64,000 bases of DNA from Stictocephala bisonia (taxonomy: Eukaryota; Arthropoda; Insecta; Hemiptera; Membracidae), in the NCBI GenBank assembly GCA_035578905.1, contig JAQJVL010000755.1:186001-250000 (forward strand). The letters are read 5' to 3'. The first letter of the stretch is position 1. Every line of letters begins with the position of its first letter. A model generated the notes under the pieces. That model ran no database searches and was not told where the DNA came from. It saw only the letters and a list, made by a program, of their open reading frames with translations. Both the position numbers and the translations under genes were made by a program. This document shows, piece after piece, positions 49,857 to 61,071 of this stretch.

Positions 49857-52800
49857 TTGACTGATTGCAACACGTAAGTAATTAACTGTTGATCGTCTGT
49901 CTGAGGCTGAAATGACTGATTGCAACACGTAAGTAATTAACTGTTGATCGTCTGTCTCGGGCTGAATTGACTGATTGCAACACGTAAGTAATTTACTGTT
50001 GATCGTCTGTCTGCGGCTAAAATGACTGCAACACGTAAGTAATTAACTGTTGATCGTCTGTCTATGGCTGAAATGACTGATTGCAACACGTAAGTAATAA
50101 CTGTCGATCGTCTGTCTGGAGCTGAAATGACTAATTGCAACACGTAAGTAATAACCTGTTGATCGTCTGTCTGGGGCTGAAATGACTGAATGCAACACGT
50201 AGGTAATAACCTGTTGATCGTCTGTCTGGGGCAGAAATGACTGATTGCAACACGTAAGTAATAACCTGTTGATCGTCTGTCTGCGGCTAAAATGACTGCA
50301 ACACGTAAGTAATTAACTGTTGATCGTCTGTCTGTGGCTAAAATGACTGCAACACGTAAGTAATTAACTGTTGATCGTCTGTCTGAGGCTGAAATGACTG
50401 ATTTCAACACGTAAGTAATGAACTGTTGATCGTCTTTCTGGGGCTGAATTGACTGATTGCAACACGTAAGTAATAACCTGTGGATCGTCTGTCTGCGGCT
50501 AAAATGATTGCAACACGTGAGTAATTCACTGTTGATCGTCTTTCTGGGGCTGAAATGATTGATTGCAACACGGAAGTAATAACCTGTTGATCGTCTGTCT
50601 GCGGCTAAAATTACTGCAACACGTAAGTAATAGCCTGTGGATCGTCTGTCTGGGGCTAAAATGGCTGATTGAAACACGTAAGTAATAACCTGTGGATCGT
50701 CTGTCTGCGGCTAAAATGATTGCAACACGTTAGTAATTATCTGTTGATCGTCTGTCTGGGGCTGAAATGACTGATTGCAACACGTAAGTAATAACCTGTA
50801 GATCGTCTGTCTGCGGCTAAAATGATTGCAACACGTAAGTAATTAACTTTTGATCGTCTGTCTGAGGCTGAAATGACTGATTGCAACTCGTAAGTAATGA
50901 TTTGTTGATCGTCTTTCTGGGGCTGAAATGACTGAATGCAACACGTAAGTAATAACCTGTTGATCGTCTGTCTGCGGCTAAAATGATTGCAACACGTGAG
51001 TAATTAACTGTTGATCGTCTGTCTGGGGCTGAAATGACTGATTGCAATACGTAAGTAATAACCTGTTGATCGTCTGTCTGCGGCTAAAATGACTGCAACA
51101 CGTAAGTAATTAACTGTTGATCGTCTGTCTGCGGCTAAAATGATTGCAACACGTAAGTAATTAACTTTTGATCGTCTGTCTGAGGCTGAAATGACTGATT
51201 GCAACACGTAAGTAATAACCTGTTGATCGTCTGTCTGGGTCTGAAATGACTGAATGCAACACGTAAGTAATAACCTGTTGATCGTCTGTCTGCGGCTAAA
51301 ATGATTGCAACATGTGAGTAATTAACTGTTGATCGTCTGTCTGGGGCTGAAATGACTGATTGCAATACGTAAGTAATAACCTGTTGATCGTCTGTCTGCG
51401 GCTAAAATGACTGCAACACGTAAGTAATTAACTGTTGATCGTCTGTCTGCGGCTAAAATGACTGCAACACGTAAGTAATTAACTGTTGATCGTCTGTCTG
51501 AGGCTGAAATGACTGATTTCAACACGTAACTAATGAACTGTTGATCGTCTTTCTGGGGCTGAAATGACTGATTGCAACACGTAAGTAATAACCTGTGGAT
51601 CGTCTGTCTGCGGCTAAAATGATTGCAACACGTGAGTAATTAACAGTTGATCGTCTGTCTGGGGCTGAAATGACTGCAACACGTAAGTAATAACCTGTTG
51701 ATCGTCTGTCTGCGGCTAAAATTACTGCAACACGTAAGTAATAGCCTGTGGATCGTCTGTCTGGGGCTAAAATGGCTGATTGAAAAACGTAAGTAATAAC
51801 CTGTGGATCGTCTGTCTGCGGCTAAAATGATTGCAACACGTGAGTAATTATCTGTTGATCGTCTTTCTGGGGCTGAAATGACTGATTGCAACACGTAAGT
51901 AATAACCTGTAGATCGTCTGTCTGCGGCTAAAATGATTGCAACACGTAAGTAATTAACTGTTCATCGTCTGTCTGAGGCTGAAATGACTGATTGCAACAC
52001 GTAAGTAATGAACTGTTGATCGTCTTTCTGGGGCTGAAATGACTGATTGCAACACGTAAGTAATAACCTGTGGATCGTCTGTCTGCGGCTAAAATGACTG
52101 CAACACGTGAGTAATTAACTGTTGATCGTCTGTCTGAGGCTAAAATGACTGATAGCAACACGTAAGTAATAACCTGTTGATCGTCTGTCTGCGGCTAAAA
52201 TTACTGCAACACGTAAGTAATTAACTGTTGATCGTCTGTCTGAGGCTAAAATGGCTGATTGCAACACGTAAGTAGTTAACTGTTGATTGTCTGTCTGGGG
52301 CTGAAATGACTGATTGCAACACGTAAGTAATAACCTGTTGATCGTCTGTCTGCGGCTAAAATTACTGCAACACGTAAGTAATTAACTGTTGATCGTCTGT
52401 CTGAGGCTAAAATGACTGATTGCAACACGTAAATAGTTAACTGTTGATCATCTGTCTGGGGCTGAAATGACTGATTGCAACACGTAAGTAATAACCTGTT
52501 ATAGTCTGTCTGCGGCTAAAATTACTGCAACACGTAAGTAATTAACTGTTGATCGTCTGTCTGAGGCTAAAATGGCTGATTGCAACACGTAAGTAGTTAA
52601 CTGTTGTTCGTCTGTCTGTGGTTAAAATGGCTGATTGCAGCACGAAAGTAATTAAATGTAGATCGTTTGCCTGGGGCTTAATTGACCGATGCAACACGTA
52701 AGCAATTAACTTTTGATCGTCTGTCTGCGGCTAAAATGACTGATTGCAACACATATGTAATTAACTATTGATCGTCTGTCTGCGGCTAAAATGACTGATT

Positions 52801-53477
52801 GCAACACATATGTAATTAACTGTTGATCGTCTGTCTGCGGCTAAAATGACTGATTGCAACACATATGTAATTAACTGTTGATCGTCTGTCTATGGCTAAA
52901 ATGACTGATTGCAACACATATGTAATTAACTGTTGATCGTCTGTCTATGGCTAAAATGACTGATTGCAACACTCTGTCTGCGGCTAAAATGACTGATTGC
53001 AACACATATGTAATTAACTGTTGATCGTCTGTCTGTGGCTAAAATGACTGATTGCAACACGTAAGTAATTAACTGTTGATCGTCTGTCTGCGGCTAAAAT
53101 GACTGATTGCAACACATATGTAATTAACTAATGATCGTCTGTCTGCGGCTAAAATGACTGATTGCAACACGTAAGTAATTAACTGTTGATCGTCTGTCTG
53201 CGGCTAAAAGGACTGATTGCAACACATATGTAATTAACTGTTGATCGTCTGTCTGCGGCTAAAATAACTAATTGCAACACGTAAGTAATTAACTGTTGAT
53301 CGTCTGTCTGCGGCTAAAACGACTGATTGCAACACATAAGTAATTAACTGTTGATCGTCTGTCTGCGGCTAAAATGACTGATTGCAACACGTAAGTAATT
53401 AACTGTTGATCGTCTGTCTGCGGCTAAAATGACTGCAACACGTAAGTAATTAACTGTTGATCGTCTGTCTGGGGCTA
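49857..53477. repeat. About 51-56-bp minisatellite, about 68 copies
   Basis: The unit contains GCAACACGTAAGTAATTAAC, TGTTGATCGTCTGTCTG and GGCTAAAATGACTGATT. Forms with and without ATTG before CAACACG differ by 4 bp, and AATTAACTG alternates with AATAACCTG. Right-hand copies (52.7-53.4 kb) carry CACATATGTAA in place of CACGTAAGTAA and are more regular. One copy is interrupted near 52970. Where unit lengths add up to multiples of three, minus-strand open frames appear (49937-50677); they are not genes. Confidence 0.95.
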
Positions 53478-53883
53478 CTACTGAGTAATATCTGTATTTG
53501 TAAGTATATTACTTTATACAATAAGTAATAGTTACCATATGAAAGCAATCAGTCTCCGTAGCATCTTTAATAGTGTAAACAGAATAACGGTGTTCATAAA
53601 TATTCATTCATAAAGATGAGTTGTATGTCTACCGCACTAAGAGTGTGGTAAAACACGCCTTTGCTAAAACAATTATGCTGAAACATAATTTTATCATTTT
53701 TAAACAAAGTAACGATAAACAACTTAGATTTATCGTATAAGAATAAACTCGTTGGCGTAAAAAACAAGATTCTAGATTTTAAATAGCTTCATAGAATGTA
53801 AATAAAAAGTGCTAAGTTTTTTTTTTTTTTTTCAGAAATGCCATGAAATGCGTTTACTATATCACGGTAGGCGTACACAACGA

Positions 53884-53945
53884 GTCTTTGGCATGCTATA
53901 AAACCAATCATTACGTCACACACTAGTTTCTTGTTCCAGTGAATG
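53884..53945 (+). repeat. Single relic unit of the 62-bp minisatellite
   Basis: TCTTTGGCATGCTATAA, CCAATCATTACGTCACACAC and TTGTTCCAGTGAATG line up over 62 bp with the 62-bp unit (TCTTGGCATGTAATGACAT, CGATCGCCAGGTCACACAC, TTATTACACTAAGTG), 17 kb from the array and in the same orientation. Confidence 0.5.
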
Positions 53946-54398
53946 CTTTGGAGGAATATAGAACTTCACCAATTTTTACGAATTAATATAAAACTAGAAG
54001 TCACCAAGGGCAAACATGTTGTATTAAATTTGAATGTGGATGATTTGGTTGGTGTTTACCTAGAGCTTTACCGAATTAAGAGTGGGCGTCAATTTAAAAT
54101 GTGCTGTTCCCTGGAAAAACTGTATAACCTCATCATTAGTCACCCTGTTTTGACATATCAAGTTATACTGAAAGGATAAATACAACACCATCGGTTTGAT
54201 GATTTTATAATAAAAAACAAATAGGCAGATGCACACATACCGATACGGTAAAGGGAACAGTTCAACATCAATTATCAGCTGACGTTTTACATCAAAATAC
54301 TGTAACCAACCTTAGTTTATTAGATAAATCTTCCACAGGTTCAAAACCTGAGAGATCGAACTAGAGTTAGCTTGACGGGGTTCGACAGTTGGGCAATT

Positions 54399-54628
54399 TA
54401 TATGCCCGCAAAGTGTTTTTTTTTTATTAACAGGACTGTTTTAGAGCTGAATCGACAAACGTTCCATCCTAACCCAACCCAAGGTGATCACGTATGCTAC
54501 TCAACCTATACCGGCCAGATTGGCACTAAATCACTGTTGGTTACCCTTCATAATATCTTCTAACAAAATATCATCATATTATAACGCCCCAAGTTTATAG
54601 GAAAACGTTTAGATTTTGCGGGCATATA
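54399..54628. repeat. 14-bp inverted repeat pair bounding 230 bp
   Basis: TATATGCCCGCAAA at 54399-54412 is matched by its exact reverse complement at 54615-54628. The match does not continue further on either side. It could be the ends of a small decayed element or chance. Confidence 0.35.
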
Positions 54629-55194
54629 ACCGATTTTGACCGGACTGTTGTCCCATAACAATGTTGGAGTACCTAGTAAAACGTGGTACTGGTAGTTGAA
54701 AAAATCGTTACAAAATGTAAAATTACAATTTATTGAAGAGTATGAGGAATCAACAACTAATTCAAATGTATGTATCACTAATAAAATCATTTTACCAAGT
54801 ACAAGGAAATAATACTCATTGACAAATAACCAACTCAAAAAGGTAATGAAATTTTCTTAAAGGAACAAATAAATCCAGCCTACATTTGGTTAAACCTTTT
54901 TGACTGATATAAACGTTCAACACCAAATAATTATTTATTCCTCTGTTGTAACTATGAACAACATATTCAGAGTGTTTTTATTTTTATTTATAAAACAAAT
55001 CTCCTTATAAGTACAAAGTTTAACAATTTAGTGCATTCAAAGGAATCTTTAATCAAATAACTATAATTGCTTCTCGAAGTTCAATTTATATTCCTTATTG
55101 GCCTGACAAACATAAATCAAATTCTAACATAAAAACATTCAATAAGATGGATTTAATAACGCAGGGTTTGTCATAAACGTATCCATTTTCTGTT

Positions 55195-55364
55195 AACAAA
55201 CATGGAACAACGTTTTCCTTTGTGCTAACAACCAATCAATGTCCAGCGCAATGGCTTGGAATGGCCATTTGTTTCCCACAAAACACAATAGCTTTACAAC
55301 AGTTGGCGGGCGTTTAATTCTTATCTCTAACAATAAATCATACTACTGTAGTCAGAACCAATTA
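55195..55364 (+). mobile_element. Dispersed element, copy B
   Basis: It is the second copy of the element at 38537-38691, with the same landmarks in the same order and orientation. It contains about 15 more bases between CACAAAACACA and CAGTTGGCGGG and has no tandem array after ACCAATTA. A short open frame across it is not supported as a gene. Confidence 0.65.
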
Positions 55365-55879
55365 AAGCATCAGCAGCTGAGGAAATCTGTGTCGGGAGTC
55401 AAGCATTTTGTACCTGTCAATTTTATTTTCAGTAATATCTGGTACATCGTAAAATAATAATTAGTCAAAATGAAGCTAGTAAAACAGTAAGGATGATATT
55501 TTTAATAGGACTTTTATGATTAAAATACTTTTATTTCAGGTTTTTTATTAATGTAAATTAAATAGAACTTGTGGAAATTTAATTATAAAACTTCTTGTCT
55601 CCTATAGTATCATTTCAATTTAAGTTCCATAGTTGTTATACTTCATTCAAAAGACTTCTTAATATAATACTGCTTATGTTGATCATATATTCTAATCTTG
55701 AAATATGTTAATTAAATTACAAGTGTTAGAAATTACAACCTAGAAAGATAAATATTTTGAATGGCCATTCCATGCTCTAAATCAGTTCAAAGCAATCTAC
55801 ATATAATCTATTTGGTGAAGTTATATATTAACTAATTACCTCAATGCAAAATACTGTTTTAATACTTAATACTCAATCA
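55365..55879. other. AT-rich intergenic sequence, no gene seen
   Basis: No features were recognised between the dispersed element and the LINE tail. Confidence 0.5.
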
Positions 55880-57055
55880 TTTATTGTCATCAAAACATGA
55901 ACATGCATTGACAATCGTCACTTTGAATTTACATTTAAAACTAGACCTTATTAAATTTATCTAGAAGAAAACAGTTTACAATATAATATTCCTTTGTCAA
56001 AAGAAGACTCTTTACAGCTCTCTTAAACTTATTCAAGCAATCAAGACTCTTTATTTTTACTGGCAACTTATTATACAATAATGTGGATGAATATAACATT
56101 TGTTTTTGGAAAAAAGAGGTTTTGTGTTTGGGAAGAGAAAGGGAGTTACTTTTCCTAAAGGTAAATCTCGGATTAGTTTTTTTTTTTTTTAATATATTTG
56201 GAAATTTTTTAACAAACGTCAGGGATTCGAGAATGAATAGAGATGGGAATGTTAAAATATTGTGTTCTCTGAATACACCCCGACAGGATTCGGAATTTTT
56301 CAAGCCAAATATGATTCTTATGGCTCTCTTTTGAAGAATGAAAAAAGCCTTCATCTTGGAACTTTCAAAAGCTCAAATTGGCAACGCATAACTGATATGG
56401 GGAAAAAACAACCATAATATGCCAATAAGAGGATATTTTTGTCTGTAAACGAGGCCAATCTTCTTAACATAAAAATGCAGCTAGAAAGCTTTCTGGTAAC
56501 CTTTTCTATGTGATTACTAAAAGTTAAATTAGAATCAACAATAAGGCCTAAGTAGTTCGTCTCAAAACTGGTGCTAACCACATCTTCGCCGAGTAAGAGA
56601 CTATATTCATCATAATTGTGACCTCAATTTAAAATCTAAGATATTTGTCTTGCCAGAATTCACATAGAGTTTGTTTCTGGCAAGCCATTGAATCAATAAG
56701 CTACATTGCACAAAAAAGTCCAGTTCAAGTTGATTCCTATCCAAGTTTGTGAGACTTTAAGAGGTGTCGTCAGTGAATAAACAAAGAGTCCTCTGTCAAT
56801 GCAGTATTGGATATCATTAATAAAAAGTAGGAACAAACTCGGACCTAATACCATGCCTTGAGGCACTCTAGAGATAATTTCAGATTCCTGTGATTCATGA
56901 CTTGTAATGCATGCAGAACTATCCACATAAGAAACTTCTACTGACTGTGTACGGCCAAGAAGGAATGATGAAATCCATTCAAGAGAAATGCCTCTAATGC
57001 CAAGACGTTCAAGTTTTTGCAACAACAAGGAGTGATCAACCACATCAATATCTAT
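55880..57055 (-). mobile_element. 5'-truncated, broken Jockey/CR1-type LINE fragment
   Basis: Minus-strand frames 57043-56693, 56581-56351 and 56354-55941 together match the reverse transcriptase and C-terminal part of a non-LTR retrotransposon. Visible in order are VDHSLLLQKLERLGIRG, the palm motif VPQGMVLGPSLFLLFINDI, the thumb-type YLGLIVDSNLTFSNHI, and the tail-type LQKRAIRIIFGLKNSESCR with FNILTFPSLFI-like text. The catalytic Asp-Asp box is visible (FTDDTS) but in a different frame from the palm motif, with a stop right after it, and further shifts separate the three parts, so it is dead. The 5' end is cut off just before the VDH motif. A 3' tail with GATGACAATAAATG ends at about 55880. 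Confidence 0.85.
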
Positions 57056-57228
57056 ATATACTATCTATTACTACAACATCTGCATGAAATATATTCAGAT
57101 AAATATCATTAAAAATAAACCTTCTAATTACTTTTCCAACACTAAACTTCAATATTAGTACTAACTAGTAATTTAAATAAAATATATTATATTGTTTACA
57201 AAGAATTACATAACGTCTAACATCTACA

Positions 57229-58500
57229 CCATCTGTCAACTATCAGCTCATCTGTTAAATGTCAACCCATCTATCAACTAGCAGGTTATCTTATAAAAAT
57301 GTCAACCCTTCTGTCGACTAGCACCTGATCTTATCAACTAACAACCAATCTATAACAAGCTATCCATGTGCCAAGTAGCAAGTTATCTGTTAAATGTCAA
57401 CCCATCTGTCGACTAGCAGCCTATCTGTCAACTAACAACCCATCTATAAACTAGCAACCCATCTGTCAAATAGCAGGTTATCTGTTAAATATCAGCCCAT
57501 CTGTCGACTAGCAGGTTATCTGTCAACTAACAACCCATCTATAAACTAGCAACCCATCTGTCAAATAGCAGGTTATCTGTTAAATATCAACCCATCTGTC
57601 GACTAGCAGCCTATCTGTCAACTAACAACCCATCTATAAACTAACAACCCATCTGTCAAATAGCAGGTTATCTGATAAATATCAACCCATCTATCGACTA
57701 GCAGCCTATCTGTCAACTAACAACCCATCTATAAACTAGCAACCCATCTGTCAAATAGCAGGTTATCTGATAAATAACAACCCATCTGTCGACTAGCAGG
57801 TTATCTGTCAACTAACAACCCATCTATAAACTAACAACCCATCTATAAACTAGCAACCCATCTAACAAGTATCAGGTTATCTGATAAATATCAACCCATC
57901 TGTCGACTAGCAGGTTATCTGTCAACTAACAACCCATCTATAAACTAACAACCCATCTGTCAAATAGCAGGTTATCTGATAAATATCAACCCATCTGTCG
58001 ACTAGCAGCCTATCTGTCAACTGACAACCCATCTATAAACTAACAACCCATCTGTCAAATAGCAGGTTATCTGATAAATATCAACCCATCTGTCGACTAG
58101 CAGCCTATCTGTCAACTGACAACCCATCTATAAACTAGCAACCCATCTGTCAAATAGCAGGTTATCTGTTAAATATCAACCCATCTGTCAACTAACAACC
58201 CATCTATAAACTAGCAACCCATCTGTCAAATAGCAGGTTATCTGTTAAATATCAACCCTTCTGTCGACTAGCAGCCTATCAGTCAACTAACAACCCATCT
58301 ATAAACTAGCAACCCATCTAACAAGTAGCAGGTTATCTTTTAAATGTCTACCCATCTGTCGACCAGAATCTTATCTTTCAACCAATATTCCAAGTAACAG
58401 GTTATCAAATGTCAACCATCTTCTATCTATTAGTTCATCTTTCTACTAGCAACTTATTTGTCAACTGGCAACCAATTTGTCAATGTCTATCAATATACAT
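57229..58500. repeat. 95-bp higher-order repeat of five 19-bp monomers
   Basis: The basic 19-mer is of the type CCATCTGTCAACTAGCAAC. Five diverged forms follow in fixed order: CTATCTGTCAACTAACAAC, CCATCTATAAACTAGCAAC, CCATCTGTCAAATAGCAGG, TTATCTGTTAAATATCAAC and CCATCTGTCGACTAGCAGC. The group of five repeats every 95 bp (for example 57421 and, two groups later, 57611). About 12-13 groups are present, with some lacking monomers, and the ends fade into lone diverged monomers up to about 58500. Confidence 0.93.
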
Positions 58501-61071
58501 ATACAATGATATAACACATGCCAAATGTCAACTAAATTCCCATTAGTTAAATAATCACGTACTTGTCAACAAACAAACCTACGTGTCGACTAATAAGTCA
58601 ACTGTCTCCTAAGGGCTGAGTTTAACTAAGTAATTTTCCTTACACTTTAGAGCTAAACGTGAGTTTAACTAAGTAATTTTCCTTAAACTTTAGAGCTAAA
58701 CGTATGACATATTTCCTTATTATATTACTTGTACGAAGTTTTGATTAAAACACAATCTATAATAGTTATTATTTATAATATTGATACCTGTTTCATTTTA
58801 AAAATAAATTCTGAAGAGGTGAACTGCAGTGTAAGAAACGTTACGTCTGTGCGGTGTCAAACATGCTTACCAAGGTTGTTCTGATTGGTTAGAAGCTCCC
58901 TTTTTGAATATTCACTTCACTATAGGGGTTTACATAAAATGTGTCACTTTTCAAAATATAACGACAAAATTATTCCTCCAATTGGAATTTTGAATTACTT
59001 TCATAATCCCACATGTGTAATATTTTATTAATATTGAAATTTGATACTTATCTGTTAACAATGTGTAACATACGTAAAAATTATCCATCAACATTTTAGT
59101 GCTTATTATCTTTTAGTTTACATTTTAATGGGAGAATTTGTGTTCCTTCTATTTATGTGCATGGGCTATCCAATCCTGGTCAGTCGGTAAACAATTAACT
59201 AACAATTTAGGTTGAGTAAAAACAGTTTTAAATTATTATCGATAACTAACTAATTGCAATAATACACGATTGCATTTTGTTATCTTTATTATTATTTGTA
59301 ATGTGCTGCTTGTACAGCCAGCGGAGGGTCCAAAGTAAGTTTCCTGCTTAGTACTCGTAGATGGAGAGAGGGAGGGGCCAACTAATGTAAAGCAATTTAC
59401 TTTTATTGCCCTAATTACCGTAATGAACTCCCACGCCGATCTGTAACTCGATAACCGCTGGCACTGCAAATATCATTGGGATAGCTACACTTATTATTTA
59501 AGGGATGATATTATGACTTCCTTCTCATAACTTTGTTTTACTTATTTTTTACATGTGTTAAAATATGGAAGTAAAAAGCTGAACAAAAGTAGTTTCCCAG
59601 ACACAATAAATGAATAAATATTTGTAAAGAATGTTGGAAATATTTAACTTAAGGAAAATATGCACTCAGTTTGTTTAGACAGTTAAATAGGATTAATTTC
59701 ACACCTGAGAAATTACGTAGCAAATAAGAATAGTTTGATAACTAAATCAACAAAACAACGGCCTAGAAAAATTCAATAGATTAAAAAAATTAATTAGTTT
59801 GCGGAAAATAATGAATACAAATGTTGTTTATAGAGTATGATAAACTTTATTTATTAAATTGTGTTTCAAATACATAGTTCAAGGGAGGAACATTAATAAA
59901 GTTACTCTCTGATTTCATATCAATCAATGGGTGATAGCAGGGCCCGTATAGGTAACAGTTTAGTTAAGTGAATTTGTTGACCTATCCCAGCTTGCTACTG
60001 AGGAATGTATGAACTAAAGGGGGGGGGGGATAGTAGTAATAATAATAAGTATTATTTATATTATATAATAATTAACTTTACCTCACGTAGTATCAGTATT
60101 TTTTTAGATAAATAATATTATCTTCTCTCATTTTTAACTTTAAAACTTATAGAAAATGTTAATAATTATGTAACATATCGCTACAACTTATCCATCATTT
60201 ACAATATTACTATACTTTTTATGATATTAGAAGGTAAAATTAATAAAAGGCAATTCAATGAAAAGTTGAGGGGTTGTTTCTAACCCTTAGGAATAGAATT
60301 TCAAGAAAAGTTTCACTCGTTCTCCTTATAATTTGAATTCTTATTTGACTTTAATTGAAATATTATTTTCAGGTGACAACTGTTTTCCAAAAAGCTTAAT
60401 TGATAAGCTATGATAATTTATTTTAGTAATGTAACAATTTGAGTCAGAACATATTAATTCTTTAGGTAATATTGAATTACTGAACCTAAAACAACGTCCA
60501 ATATAGCAATTAGTCGCTTATGGAAGTGATAAGAACATGTCATAAAAGCACCTTACTGATAAAAAACAGGCTCTTTTTCAAACATAAGAGTACATTCCAT
60601 GCCATTTTGTGTAAAAAGTAATGTAATAAACTTATCCCGTTATAAGATAATGTTAGTCGTTGGCCTGTTTAGTTTTTTAGTATATTACACGAAATTTTTG
60701 ACTTTAAAAAAGAGGATTGTACATTTTAAACAGTACGCCTTATTAATCACTGAAATATTATATTACGTAGTAATTACCTGTAAATCGATTATAGATTTAA
60801 TTAATTAGATATATCCTGTACCCACAATATGTGCATTATACAATTACCATGAACAGCTCCCGATCCATACTATATTTTACTCTTTGAATATCCTGATTTG
60901 ACTTCAGAGCGCTCTTACAACAAATTCTGAAACTAAGAGAAGATTGAGAATATTATGGCCAATGGCGTGACGATGCAAGCCAGCAACAATCATAGCAATA
61001 CATTTACGTCTTACTTTGTTGTCACTTTTCAGTATTTTAAATATACCTATTTTATAACCTACTTCTTTGAT
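58501..61071. other. Mostly AT-rich intergenic sequence, no gene seen
   Basis: A 43-bp sequence starting GAGTTTAACTAAGTAATTTT is present twice in tandem at 58618-58703. A GC-richer patch at about 59300-59460 has an open minus-strand frame (59236-59469) of Ser/Thr-rich text that I could not assign. A run of nine G lies near 60020. Confidence 0.45.

Larger units (their letters stand above)
53478..55194. other. Intergenic sequence, no gene seen
   Basis: It holds a lone relative of the 62-bp unit (53884-53945) and a 14-bp inverted repeat pair (54399-54628), both listed separately. Open frames of 63-92 codons here show no recognisable product. Confidence 0.5.

Noticed and set aside
49937..50677. 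Minus-strand frame of 246 codons (DRRSTVNYLRVAV type)
   Set aside because: Part of the 52-bp minisatellite; it stays open only by the local sum of unit lengths.
53943..54179. Plus-strand frame of 78 codons after the relic 62-bp unit
   Set aside because: Begins inside repeat-derived sequence and has no recognisable domain.
59236..59469. Minus-strand frame of 77 codons in a GC-richer patch
   Set aside because: Composition suggests a mobile-element fragment, but I could not match it to any domain, so no call was made.
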